From a virus, in IMG/VR virus record IMGVR_UViG_3300017971_003851, positions 1 through 30,888 of that record: a stretch of 30,888 nt of DNA; one strand, 5' to 3'. Position numbers and translations under genes: made by a program. How positions within the stretch are numbered: the first letter of the stretch is position 1; each line of letters begins with the position of its first letter. The notes below the pieces were generated by a model. It did no database searches. It was given only the letters and a program-made list of their open reading frames with translations, and was not told the origin of the DNA. Of the stretch, positions 21,359-29,440 are shown piece after piece.

Positions 21359-21863
21359 CTATTTGTTCATTTGTTAATCCATCATTTCTTCTTTCTATAA
21401 CAGCTATTGTATCATGAATAGCACCACCATGACTTAATAAGAGAATATGCTCTTGTTTATAATTTCTTGTCTTGCCCATTACATTACTATGATAACCAAA
21501 ACTAATTATAATGCCATGAGGATAAAGAATTCTTCCTATCTCATTTTTGATTTGATTAAATGGGGATGAAATTGCTCCATCATACATTTCCATTGATTTT
21601 CTATATGCATAAGGTGGATCAAGAACAACAGTATTGAATTTTTCACCTTGCCATGATTTAACAAATTCAAGTGCATCCATATGATAATCACAAGGCATAT
21701 CTGTTCTTATATCATTTCTAATTTCATCGCATATGAGTTTATACTTACCTGCAAACAAATTCAAAACTCTACCTTCTGCATTTTCTTCTACCCATTTACG
21801 AACCTTCTTATTCTTAAATGTGTATCTATAAAGGGGAGTTTTCATATATGTAAATCTTAACAT
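21324..21863 (-). CDS. DPPY-type DNA methyltransferase-like protein
   Basis: This 179-residue protein has GRVLNLFAGK (31-40), a motif I-like S-adenosylmethionine loop, and TVVLDPPYAYRKS (78-90) with the DPPY catalytic motif of N6-adenine and N4-cytosine methyltransferases. It is shorter than usual DNA methyltransferases and lacks an evident target-recognition domain, so specificity may be low, or the substrate may be RNA or another amine. AAGGAAATAAT precedes the ATG; it overlaps the gene before it by seven bases. Confidence 0.8.
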   Translation of the reverse strand: MLRFTYMKTPLYRYTFKNKKVRKWVEENAEGRVLNLFAGKYKLICDEIRNDIRTDMPCDYHMDALEFVKSWQGEKFNTVVLDPPYAYRKSMEMYDGAISSPFNQIKNEIGRILYPHGIIISFGYHSNVMGKTRNYKQEHILLLSHGGAIHDTIAVIERRNDGLTNEQIGAFFECKKNNI

Positions 21864-22834
21864 ATTATTTCCTTGATTTTTTTAAGTGTTTCTTCCTTTT
21901 CTTGTCTTGCCATTTCTTTTTCTTCACTTAAATCATAATCATAATCATCAAGCATTTTTATTTTATCCCATAATCCTTCTTTACTATTAACAATAAAAAA
22001 ATGATCTATTGGATAACCTGACTTCCTTATGGTATTCATACATGATAGATCAAAAAAAGATGGAATATTATAAGACAATGCTTCATAGTATCTATTAGCA
22101 AGACAACTATACCATTCATGAGTAGCTTCATCTTCTATATACAAGGATGATTTATAATTATGTAATGTATTAATAGAACCATACCAATTCAACCTTTTAT
22201 TCCAAAGACCATGTATTCCATTCTCATTATATTTCTGATAGTTCTTTTTAGAAGTGGAAAGTGGAAAATTATTATCTATGTATTTCTTAAAGTATTTCAC
22301 CCTTCCTTTTCTAAATGCACCAAAATAAATAATATCTGTCTTTTTGAAATCAGTATCAAAAAAGGATGAAATAGAATTATTATGTTCTTTTATATTATGA
22401 TCATAAATCAAAGAGTTTAGATTTACTATATCCCAATTTTCAATTCTTTCTTTGAGATTGATACCCCTTAACTTTTTATTTTCCTCTCCTTTATGATTAG
22501 CTATTACATTATATTTTATTCCATTTTTACTTGATAATATCCATAATAAAACAGGTTCTCCAACATTATAATCATTACAGATATAATAATAACGCACATT
22601 ATCATTGTGATTATTTAATATCCAATCAACAAAATAAGATGCCTCTGTATATCCTGAAGAAGATACAAAAAGAATTCTATCATACGATTTAGTCAAGCTA
22701 TCAATATATTTTGGTTCGGACCCTATTAAATCTGCACCAAGATAATTCTTCAAAATATAGCTATTCCTAACATGAAGACTTGAATTCTTTTCGTTCATCC
22801 CCTTTGTGGAATCTATTATTAATATATTACTCAT
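21857..22834 (-). CDS. Phage glycosyltransferase-like protein (GT-B, base-type)
   Basis: This 325-residue protein has a layout I associate with phage glucosyltransferases that act on modified DNA bases: a Rossmann-like N-terminal half, then IIYFGAFRKGRVKYFKKY (168-185), LSTSKKN (192-198) and SLYIEDEATHEWYS-ANRYYEAL (230-253), which is the sugar-nucleotide binding half with the ANR-x-YEA signature. The C-terminus is a charged helix. Together with the thymidylate-synthase homologue upstream in the operon, DNA base glucosylation is a good guess; glycan decoration is the alternative. Confidence 0.68.
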   Translation of the reverse strand: MSNILIIDSTKGMNEKNSSLHVRNSYILKNYLGADLIGSEPKYIDSLTKSYDRILFVSSSGYTEASYFVDWILNNHNDNVRYYYICNDYNVGEPVLLWILSSKNGIKYNVIANHKGEENKKLRGINLKERIENWDIVNLNSLIYDHNIKEHNNSISSFFDTDFKKTDIIYFGAFRKGRVKYFKKYIDNNFPLSTSKKNYQKYNENGIHGLWNKRLNWYGSINTLHNYKSSLYIEDEATHEWYSCLANRYYEALSYNIPSFFDLSCMNTIRKSGYPIDHFFIVNSKEGLWDKIKMLDDYDYDLSEEKEMARQEKEETLKKIKEIIC

Positions 22835-23024
22835 CTACATCCACATCTATTAGTAGTATATCATAAATTCTATGATATGGAATAATGGTAGTTTCTCCAA
22901 TATCATCTCTTGTAAATCTTGCTACCATATCATCCCATTTAACATCATCAAACAAATTTTCCAATATTACTTCTTGCCCTACTGAAGTATTTGCGGATTT
23001 CCACTTCACATTATATTTTCTCAT
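22827..23024 (-). CDS. Hypothetical small protein
   Basis: Not recognised; 65 residues. The ATG at 23024 has GGAGAAATCAC upstream and is preferred over 23057, which lacks one. It reads MRKYNVKWKSANTSVGQEVI and ends in an acidic stretch (LLIDVDVDE). Overlaps its neighbours by 14 and 8 bases, so coupled. Confidence 0.62.
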   Translation of the reverse strand: MRKYNVKWKSANTSVGQEVILENLFDDVKWDDMVARFTRDDIGETTIIPYHRIYDILLIDVDVDE

Positions 23025-23253
23025 TTTGTGATTTCTCCAACATTTCAAAAAATGCATCCATTTGATACATTAATTCTTCACCATTATCTCCATCACCACC
23101 TACTTTCCAACCAAAATAATCACCATAATCATTATAATCATGTTCTTCTAAAAATGACATTAACCTTTTTGACATTGGATGATGTTCTATATCATCTTCC
23201 CATCTATTCAAATCAGTTAATCCCATTTTTTTTGCTTTTTCGTAATCGCTCAT
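23011..23253 (-). CDS. Hypothetical acidic small protein
   Basis: Not recognised; 80 residues, highly acidic (DDIEHHPMSKRLMSFLEEHDYNDYGDYFGWKVGGDGDNGEE). The ATG follows AAAGGATTCTA and shares a base with the stop of the upstream thymidylate-synthase-like gene. A DNA-mimic role is conceivable from the charge, but nothing else supports it. Confidence 0.64.
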   Translation of the reverse strand: MSDYEKAKKMGLTDLNRWEDDIEHHPMSKRLMSFLEEHDYNDYGDYFGWKVGGDGDNGEELMYQMDAFFEMLEKSQNEKI

Positions 23254-24065
23254 TAGAATCCTTTACAATTATCACCCTCAACCATACATCTAGCCAATGC
23301 AAAGTCAACTGAATAGTCATATAGATGAAGACCTTTAGATGCACAAATCATTTCTCCCTGTTCAATGCCTATTTCATTTGCCATATGTTCTTGCAACATT
23401 GAAATACCTGCAAGATTAGCAGGATATCCACTCCATAAGTCCCATGAACGAAAATATGGATAGAAATGAAGTTTACCATCTTGAACTCTTGTATCAATAT
23501 GTCTTAAGCAAGGTGGATCAATAAGAAGCATATCAGAAGGTTTCGCCACTTGCAAACACATTTGATTAGTTCTTGGATGTTCTCTATAAACTTCAATAGC
23601 AAGTTCTACTTGAGATAAAAACTTATCAGCATCATAAATTATATTCTCAAGAGCTTTGACACCACAATGATTCCTATAGATGCTTCCACTTAGACGTAAC
23701 ATTTCATCTGCCATTGTCTTTGAAATAGGTTCTTTATTCAATCTCTGACCATATGTATATGATTCACCTTCAGCTACTTCACCACTTAATAAATAGGGTG
23801 CATAATCAATAAGGTAATCATCTGTTACAGGAGCAGGGATATTCATATGTTCAGGAATTCTTGGAATCAATGGCATTCCATGAACAGAATCTCTTTCCCA
23901 AGGTCTTTTAATATGTGCAACAACAAAATCAAACTCTTTTCTAACACTACCTGCAAATGATCCTTGGTCAATTTTAAAGTCTCTACCATGTTCAATGATA
24001 TTCCAAACCAATTGAAACCAAGAATCATCTAAGGTAACAGCTTCAATAGATATAATTTTCTGCAT
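23253..24065 (-). CDS. Thymidylate synthase homologue (dUMP-type)
   Basis: This 270-residue protein has the thymidylate-synthase active site: nucleophile Cys186 in IDPPCLRH, then FRSWDLWSGYPANLAG (205-220), whose R206-S-x-D209 and N217 align exactly with R166, D169 and N177 of E. coli thymidylate synthase, and HLY at 247-249 for the nucleotide sugar. In this superfamily Asn at that position marks uracil specificity; dCMP enzymes have Asp. It therefore probably makes dTMP or 5-hydroxymethyl-dUMP. The N-terminal 180 residues are divergent from cellular enzymes. AAGGAG precedes the ATG. Neighbouring transferase genes favour the hypermodification role. Confidence 0.83.
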   Translation of the reverse strand: MQKIISIEAVTLDDSWFQLVWNIIEHGRDFKIDQGSFAGSVRKEFDFVVAHIKRPWERDSVHGMPLIPRIPEHMNIPAPVTDDYLIDYAPYLLSGEVAEGESYTYGQRLNKEPISKTMADEMLRLSGSIYRNHCGVKALENIIYDADKFLSQVELAIEVYREHPRTNQMCLQVAKPSDMLLIDPPCLRHIDTRVQDGKLHFYPYFRSWDLWSGYPANLAGISMLQEHMANEIGIEQGEMICASKGLHLYDYSVDFALARCMVEGDNCKGF

Positions 24066-24074
24066 ATTTTCTCC

Positions 24075-24449
24075 TTATATGTTTAAATCACCAAATCCCC
24101 TTGCTTGTCCTTCTTTTGGAAGATTAGAATTTTGAGTCAATACAATACCTGATGATTGTGCTCTCATATGCGTAACCCATTGTTCATAAGCATTAATAAT
24201 ATTAGTATCTGATTCAGATTCAGAAACAATATGTTCAGGATTCAAAACAATCTCTTTTGAGTAATCAGAAAAAGGCATAAACTTACCAAAACCAATTTGA
24301 TTCTGCATACCACCTGCTTGCTGTGGGGGAATAGGAACGATCATAGCAGGATAATCTAAAACAATCTTTCCTTCCGTTGTTGTTTCTACAATTTTCGTAA
24401 CCATCATTTCACCCGTAACCAATTTAAAAATCTTAAATTCACTTTTCAT
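24075..24449 (-). CDS. LSm-like phage protein
   Basis: This 124-residue protein starts FKIFKLVTGEMMVTKIVE, a beta-strand pair resembling the Sm1 part of LSm-fold proteins that occur in T4-like and marine phages, followed by VLDYPAMIVPI and a Gln/Gly-rich linker. A second region (KEIVLNPEHIVSESESDTNIINAYE) closes the fold. AGGAGAGTATAAA precedes the ATG. RNA binding is the natural guess but is unproven for the phage family. It overlaps the epimerase gene by four bases. Confidence 0.6.
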   Translation of the reverse strand: MKSEFKIFKLVTGEMMVTKIVETTTEGKIVLDYPAMIVPIPPQQAGGMQNQIGFGKFMPFSDYSKEIVLNPEHIVSESESDTNIINAYEQWVTHMRAQSSGIVLTQNSNLPKEGQARGFGDLNI

Positions 24450-25249
24450 TTTATACTCTCCTTTATGTAATCTTCTACTTTTCTTTTTGCTTCAAAACCT
24501 AATATCTCTTTAGCCAATCCTGTATCAGCTATTGAAGATAACGTACCAATATTTTGACATTCAACAAATTCATAATGATTGTTTTGTTTTCTTGGAAACA
24601 TCTCTGCAACTTCTAAAATTGTATGTCCTATACCTGTTCCAATTTCAATTGGTTTCATATAATATGGATTGAAATCTAAAATAGTCATTATAGCTTCACA
24701 TACATCATAGACATGAATGAAATCCCTGACTTGAGTACCATCACCATGAACCTGCATAGGTTCATTGTTATTATATCTCTCTAAAAATTCTCTTATACAT
24801 GTTCCTTTTTTCTTCTTAGTATAATACTCTCCACCATATACATTAGATAATCTAACAACGTGAATATTACCACCTTCACTATTGTAATACTCTGCCATTT
24901 CTTCAATCATCCATTTCATTGATGCATAAATACTTGCTTTAGGGTCTTTTGCTGCACCTGATGAAGTAAATACAACAGGAACTCTATATTGAGTTGCAAG
25001 TTCAAAAATCTTATTAGCACTTATAATATTATCTCTAATAGCTTTTTGAGTATTGTTCTCACATGCGATAACACCACTTAAAGCAGCTAGATGAATTACA
25101 CCATCAAAATTGTTTAGATTTTGATATTCATGAGCAGGTGTAAAAAATTCACCATAATCACTTACATGAAATCTGTATTTATCACTATATTTGCCTCTAA
25201 TATTAGTTCCAATATAACCTAAACCACCTGTAATTAAAATTCTTTTCAT
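24446..25249 (-). CDS. NAD-dependent sugar-nucleotide epimerase/dehydratase
   Basis: The ATG at 25249 (MKRILITGG) is chosen over 25267 because GGAG lies seven bases upstream and the protein then begins with the first Rossmann strand. The 267-residue enzyme has GGLGYIG (8-14) for NAD, the Ser region FTSSGA (94-99), and the YASMK (108-112) catalytic Tyr/Lys pair, followed by RLSNVYG. It is an extended SDR of the GalE/WcaG type that epimerises or dehydrates nucleotide sugars. It would supply an activated sugar to the glycosyltransferases of this cluster. Confidence 0.88.
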   Translation of the reverse strand: MKRILITGGLGYIGTNIRGKYSDKYRFHVSDYGEFFTPAHEYQNLNNFDGVIHLAALSGVIACENNTQKAIRDNIISANKIFELATQYRVPVVFTSSGAAKDPKASIYASMKWMIEEMAEYYNSEGGNIHVVRLSNVYGGEYYTKKKKGTCIREFLERYNNNEPMQVHGDGTQVRDFIHVYDVCEAIMTILDFNPYYMKPIEIGTGIGHTILEVAEMFPRKQNNHYEFVECQNIGTLSSIADTGLAKEILGFEAKRKVEDYIKESIK

Positions 25250-25257
25250 TTTATCTC

Positions 25258-25563
25258 CTATTTCCAAATATGTATATGATTCCTATCTGTTTTTTTATCT
25301 TCTAATTCATCTTGTATTTGATCCCAATCTACAGCATCAATATCACCATCTACTCCATCAGGATCATGAATAAAGATATATGCTTTATTATGGTTTATAA
25401 GAGGATATTGATAGTTGCTAACATATATTCCAATCAATCCTCTTTTCATTGTTTGTGGAGCACCTATAAAAACAGGTATAAGTTTATTATGTTTACTTAT
25501 CACATAGCAAGGAAAATAAAGAGAATCATATTCTGTATTATCATTCATCAATAATTTAGACAT
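25258..25563 (-). CDS. Hypothetical protein
   Basis: Not recognised; 101 residues. ATG at 25563 (MSKLLMNDNTEYDS) is preferred to 25572, whose AAGG would lie too close, while here AAAGGATGGAAATA is well spaced. Beta-rich with YFPCYVISKHNKLIPVFIGAPQ. A TAATG junction couples it to the 36-residue peptide upstream. Confidence 0.65.
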   Translation of the reverse strand: MSKLLMNDNTEYDSLYFPCYVISKHNKLIPVFIGAPQTMKRGLIGIYVSNYQYPLINHNKAYIFIHDPDGVDGDIDAVDWDQIQDELEDKKTDRNHIHIWK

Positions 25564-25673
25564 TATTTCCATCCTTTTACTACTAAAGATTCTGCATATT
25601 CATATGCAAATTTCCAATCATCACCCTGAAACCAATATTTTATTGCAAGAAAATATACTCTAATTTTTTTCAT
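25563..25673 (-). CDS. Small peptide (36 aa)
   Basis: This 36-residue protein reads MKKIRVYFLAIKYWFQGDDW and ends VVKGWK. It starts by ATGA overlap with the stop of the sulfotransferase gene and ends by TAATG overlap with the next one, filling an otherwise empty gap of 106 bases. Aromatic-rich and basic; no assigned function. Confidence 0.58.
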   Translation of the reverse strand: MKKIRVYFLAIKYWFQGDDWKFAYEYAESLVVKGWK

Positions 25674-26413
25674 TTTCTACATCCCCCACAACCACCATAT
25701 ACATAACCATTCAACCAAGGATATTGTCTAATTATTTTTTCAACTGTTTTCTTTTGCTCATTTGTCCATTTAACTTTATTTCTTGTTATTCTTGGTCTTT
25801 TCCAAACTGTACTTCTTACATTATCTCTCCAAATAGGATCAAATGATATTTCTAAAAAATTAGCCATTCTTTCAAGTGTGTCATGCATCCTTGTAATGAC
25901 ATATTCATGATTGATTGTCAATACATCTTCTGACTTTCTAAGCTTATCTATAGTTTGATTTAATAAACTATATTTTTGTATTACTTCATTTAACTCTTGT
26001 TTTATAGATATCTTTTGACCATTTTTTGATTTATTCTTATAATTCAATATTACCCATGTTGCTAAGTTATCATATGGATTTCTGACAACATGAATCCATT
26101 TTATAGGAACCTTAACTTGAGATTTTATAATACCAAGTCTTTTAGGATTGTCTTCTAAAAGTGTAACTGTTCTATGTCCTGTTTTATCACCAATTACCGT
26201 AATTTCCTGCTTAGGAACATGAACTATTTGTGTGGTATCCTTCCAAGTAGAAGGATTAGTACTATAGGACATAATGTAGTTCAAATCAACCTTATCAGAA
26301 GAAAATATGTTTAATTGATTACTGCATATTACATTAGGATTCGCATTTAATATAGCAGCAACTAATGTATGACCACTACGGGGATATCCCATGAACGATA
26401 AAAAATATTTCAT
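25670..26413 (-). CDS. PAPS-dependent sulfotransferase
   Basis: This 247-residue protein has the 5'-phosphosulfate loop GYPRSGHTL (9-17) and the 3'-phosphate motif HVVRNPYDNLAT (108-119), the two conserved PAPS-binding elements, and a helical C-terminal half. The C-terminus YGGCGGCRK is unusual. It transfers sulfate from PAPS to a hydroxyl or amine, commonly a sugar. The host must supply PAPS, since no synthesis genes are seen. The start shares a base with the previous stop and has AAAGGAAATG upstream. Substrate unknown; the epimerase and glycosyltransferases suggest a glycan. Confidence 0.85.
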   Translation of the reverse strand: MKYFLSFMGYPRSGHTLVAAILNANPNVICSNQLNIFSSDKVDLNYIMSYSTNPSTWKDTTQIVHVPKQEITVIGDKTGHRTVTLLEDNPKRLGIIKSQVKVPIKWIHVVRNPYDNLATWVILNYKNKSKNGQKISIKQELNEVIQKYSLLNQTIDKLRKSEDVLTINHEYVITRMHDTLERMANFLEISFDPIWRDNVRSTVWKRPRITRNKVKWTNEQKKTVEKIIRQYPWLNGYVYGGCGGCRK

Positions 26414-26862
26414 TACATTTCCTTTGTTAAATTAGTTCTTGTTCTTGTTTCTTCAATAGATAACACTTTATAATTATCCAAATTACTAAAAGGAATAAAC
26501 ATTTTTGTTTTGTTATTAACAAAAATAATATACACTTCTTTATTATTGTTCTTTGCCTCTACAAGTTCCTCTGCAACACCTGCACCCAATGAACCATCAA
26601 GAAAAGTAACACCAACAACAATATCTGCTGCTCTTGCAATTTCTCTAAAAAGTTCGAATGGATCAGGATCACCTGCATCTTTTCTTGCTTTATACATTTT
26701 ACTTAAAATAGCTTGATTTGGATTGAAAATCTCAATACCACTATTCATTATATCAACTCCTACAGGTGTAAGCATCTCAATAATAACACTAATACAATCC
26801 ATTTCAAATTCAGTATCATAGTGTAATTTCGGATGAGCAAAATAAACAGTTTTTGTTACCAT
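26413..26862 (-). CDS. Nucleoside 2-deoxyribosyltransferase-like protein
   Basis: This 149-residue protein starts KTVYFAHPKLHYD, continues with IARAADIVVGVTFLDGSLGAGVAEELVEA (76-103), the typical order of the nucleoside 2-deoxyribosyltransferase/DUF4406 fold: an N-terminal Tyr strand, Asp for substrate binding, and the GxGVAxELVEA helix with the catalytic-type Glu. These enzymes cleave or exchange the base of deoxynucleosides. In a phage with a thymidylate-synthase homologue it could act in nucleotide scavenging or in removing unmodified bases. AAGGAGATTAAA precedes the ATG. Confidence 0.75.
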   Translation of the reverse strand: MVTKTVYFAHPKLHYDTEFEMDCISVIIEMLTPVGVDIMNSGIEIFNPNQAILSKMYKARKDAGDPDPFELFREIARAADIVVGVTFLDGSLGAGVAEELVEAKNNNKEVYIIFVNNKTKMFIPFSNLDNYKVLSIEETRTRTNLTKEM

Positions 26863-26863
26863 T

Positions 26864-27031
26864 TTAATCTCCTTTGTATTTTTCTTTTATAGCGTTTTCA
26901 TAATCTTCTATACATTCTTGACAATCAGGTTCTATGGGATTACATACTCTATGTGTACAACGTCTAAATCCCCCACATGAACCATCAGTTATAGCTTTAT
27001 CATCAATAATATCTTTTAATCTATCATCCAT
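26864..27031 (-). CDS. Small cysteine-rich protein (55 aa)
   Basis: This 55-residue protein (MDDRLKDIIDDKAITDGSCG, then FRRCTHRVC and DCQEC) has five Cys and a His spaced for one zinc site. AAGGAGACTGAATTTGA precedes the ATG, an excellent binding site located inside the end of the upstream sulfotransferase gene (16-base overlap). It fills a 153-base space with no other open frame. Function unknown. Confidence 0.66.
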   Translation of the reverse strand: MDDRLKDIIDDKAITDGSCGGFRRCTHRVCNPIEPDCQECIEDYENAIKEKYKGD

Positions 27032-27714
27032 TCAAATTCAGTCTCCTTAAATACCTTTCTAATTTCATCTATATTTGGCAAATAAACACTTAAATTATCC
27101 TTATTCTTCTTTTTTGTTCTTGCAAATAATCTAATATTTGGTACTCCAAAAAATTGACAAACAGAAGCATTTACTTCATTATTAACAAATGTTACATCAT
27201 CTATAGTTTCACCAAAAAGACCCTCATAATATAATGTCAATTTGATATGATTATGAAGCATATTAGACCAATGTATATTCAATCTTTGTGCTTCATCTAC
27301 TGCTCTTAATAAATCTTTTGGATTGATAACTACAGGATTATGTTCTGTACTTGCTGCTGTCATTCCTGAAATAACCTGTTTCACTAAATTAAGTCTTATT
27401 ACATGAATAACAGGAATGTTATTCTGTTTAATATAGTTCATTAAACCTTTATGATAATCAATCTGATTGTACATCAATTTAAATATCGTATGTTTATCAG
27501 GATATTTTTTATAAATTTCCTTCTCAATATATGATTGAGGTTTGGTATGTGAACTTCTTAAATATGGTGTAATTCCTGATTTTTTCATCCCAGGTTTTCT
27601 TGCCATATTCACAAAGACTTCATCAATTCCTGCAATATCAGGATGACTATCAATTGCTTTCTGTAAAAATGTGCTGCCAACTCTCTTATTTTGAAACTGT
27701 ATTGCTCTAATCAT
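27016..27714 (-). CDS. Stf0-type sulfotransferase-like protein
   Basis: The ATG at 27714 forms an ATGA overlap with the preceding stop and is preferred over an upstream TTG at 27741. The 232-residue protein has FQNKRVGSTFLQKAIDSHP (7-25), the 5'-phosphosulfate loop in the R-x-G-S-x-x-L form, an aspartate/glutamate patch, and VIHVIRLNLVKQVISGM (102-118) as 3'-phosphate site. It is divergent from the other sulfotransferase at 25670, so the cluster likely sulfates two positions or substrates. Confidence 0.78.
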   Translation of the reverse strand: MIRAIQFQNKRVGSTFLQKAIDSHPDIAGIDEVFVNMARKPGMKKSGITPYLRSSHTKPQSYIEKEIYKKYPDKHTIFKLMYNQIDYHKGLMNYIKQNNIPVIHVIRLNLVKQVISGMTAASTEHNPVVINPKDLLRAVDEAQRLNIHWSNMLHNHIKLTLYYEGLFGETIDDVTFVNNEVNASVCQFFGVPNIRLFARTKKKNKDNLSVYLPNIDEIRKVFKETEFEWMID

Positions 27715-28277
27715 AAAAATAACGGTCTCCCTTTTAACCAATTTTGTTTATCTAATTTTATATCTTTGAAACTATGTAATTTTGATATAGGTAAAACTGT
27801 AGCATTAGCTTTTTCAAACTTACCTACTGAAGGATTAGAACATATATTCTCTCCTTTTGATTTAAATTCACCTTTTTTAAAAAAATCATCACATGAAATA
27901 TAACCAAGTATCCATCCTATAGTTTTATCATATAATATACGGTTAAATATATAATAATCTGATTTTTGTTTATGAACACCTTTCAAATCATGTGAATTTA
28001 CAGTAGCTAAAAAATCTAATGGTGGTTTATATTTACATGATATTGATTTTATCTCCCATTTTTTATTATTAAATATAACATCATAATCAAATGTTTCTAC
28101 ATCATATAATGGAATACCTATATAAGATAATATCATTGCTTGACCAATATATCCAAAAAAAGTTCTTGTTTTTTCTGAACCAAATTTATTCAACTCTTTT
28201 TTATTAAATTTTATAGTAGATATTTTATCTTTGGCAAAATTTAACATATCTTTAGTTATATTAATCTCAATATACAT
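27711..28277 (-). CDS. PD-(D/E)xK nuclease-like protein
   Basis: The ATG at 28277 (MYIEINITKD) has GAAGGATG upstream; an earlier in-frame ATG would overlap the methyltransferase gene by over 100 bases. In 188 residues it contains FDYDVIFNNKKWEIKSI (63-79): Asp66, a short gap and E75-I-K77, the D...(D/E)xK core of this nuclease superfamily, with FGYIGQAM before it as the helix. Likely a Mg-dependent endonuclease or a structural relative; in a modification cluster it could be a restriction-type partner. Confidence 0.62.
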   Translation of the reverse strand: MYIEINITKDMLNFAKDKISTIKFNKKELNKFGSEKTRTFFGYIGQAMILSYIGIPLYDVETFDYDVIFNNKKWEIKSISCKYKPPLDFLATVNSHDLKGVHKQKSDYYIFNRILYDKTIGWILGYISCDDFFKKGEFKSKGENICSNPSVGKFEKANATVLPISKLHSFKDIKLDKQNWLKGRPLFL

Positions 28278-28281
28278 TTTT

Positions 28282-29064
28282 TCATCCTTCAAATGGATTA
28301 TATTTTTTTCTTTTGAATGAAACTTCATCATATTCAGCATTTGGTGATAATTCATCCATGTAGTCTTTTTCAAATATCCTTCTATCCCCATCATTTTCAT
28401 CTATCTTCATAATAAAAATAACCCATTCATTATTAAATCCTGTATCCAAATAGTCATTATATAAAATATCAAATTCAGCATCAACAGAATCAATGAATTC
28501 AGTAAAGATTTTTGATGAATCAACGTAACTATAGTGTTTTCTTGGATTTCCAGGGACTTGATTTAAAGCCAACATGTACTTACTGCTGACTCTAAACATT
28601 TCTTGAAGACCTAAAAGATAATCAGGTAGGAGACCATGAAGATGATGAGAAAATACGAAATCAAAAACACCATCATCCCAAGGCATAGCACAAGCATTTC
28701 CATAATGAGATGGTCTGCCTTTTTCAATAGCATATCTTACATAAGGTTCAGAATACTCCAAACCCATTGACATGACACCTTGTTCTCTTAACCATTCAGG
28801 AAATTGAGCATCCTTTGTACCTACATCAAGAACACCCCATTTAGTAGTATCATACTCTACGCCATTATATTCAAGATGACCTAATGCCCATTCCCATAAC
28901 CACTTACATCTATCAATTGATTCCCAATCCCTTAGAGGATCAGAATCAAGAAACTCTTTTCTATATACAGTATCATATTCAAGTTTCTTATTTACCTGTA
29001 CGCCATTTCTTTCTGTTGGTGCATTATATAATTTTGGGTCTGTCTTCCATTTTTGATTCGCCAT
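28282..29064 (-). CDS. Class I SAM-dependent methyltransferase
   Basis: This 260-residue protein has WGVLDVGTKDAQFPEW (about 81-96) as motif I, GLEYSEPYVRYA as the acidic strand that binds the ribose, GNACAMPWDDGVFDFVFSHHLHGL as motif II, and MFRVSSKYMLAL as motif III: a complete class I fold related to type 11 methyltransferases. TAAGGAGATAAT precedes the ATG. The small-molecule or sugar target is unknown. Confidence 0.82.
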   Translation of the reverse strand: MANQKWKTDPKLYNAPTERNGVQVNKKLEYDTVYRKEFLDSDPLRDWESIDRCKWLWEWALGHLEYNGVEYDTTKWGVLDVGTKDAQFPEWLREQGVMSMGLEYSEPYVRYAIEKGRPSHYGNACAMPWDDGVFDFVFSHHLHGLLPDYLLGLQEMFRVSSKYMLALNQVPGNPRKHYSYVDSSKIFTEFIDSVDAEFDILYNDYLDTGFNNEWVIFIMKIDENDGDRRIFEKDYMDELSPNAEYDEVSFKRKKYNPFEG

Positions 29065-29073
29065 ATTATCTCC

Positions 29074-29388
29074 TTAAAATGGTATATCATTGTCTACATG
29101 GATAAGCTTCTGTAATACTTGCTCAAATTGTTCATCCATTTTCTCTCTATCAAGATTCTTAAAGTATTCACTAAACCCCATAGATTTTATTGATGCCATT
29201 GTTTGAGCATCATCTTCTATCTGATCATGTAATAACAAATCAGCAATAGTAGATAGGTATCTATGAGCATCAGATACATTTTCAGCATCAACACCATCAA
29301 CAACATCTAATGTGATAGCAGGTGAAATTGAGCTATAATTTTGGGTATTTAAAGTGAATTTTTTCTGTAAGGATATTCTAATTTTCAT
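29074..29388 (-). CDS. Hypothetical protein
   Basis: Not recognised; 104 residues. The ATG at 29388 (MKIRISLQKKFTLN) has AAAAGGAAAATGTT upstream, better placed than 29412. A mixed protein: beta start, DVVDGVDAENVSDAHRYLST (28-47) and a helical acidic C-terminal half. No membrane segment. Confidence 0.66.
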   Translation of the reverse strand: MKIRISLQKKFTLNTQNYSSISPAITLDVVDGVDAENVSDAHRYLSTIADLLLHDQIEDDAQTMASIKSMGFSEYFKNLDREKMDEQFEQVLQKLIHVDNDIPF

Positions 29389-29440
29389 AACATTTTCCTT
29401 TTTGAAAGGCATTATATCACATATTCACTCATTTGTTAAG

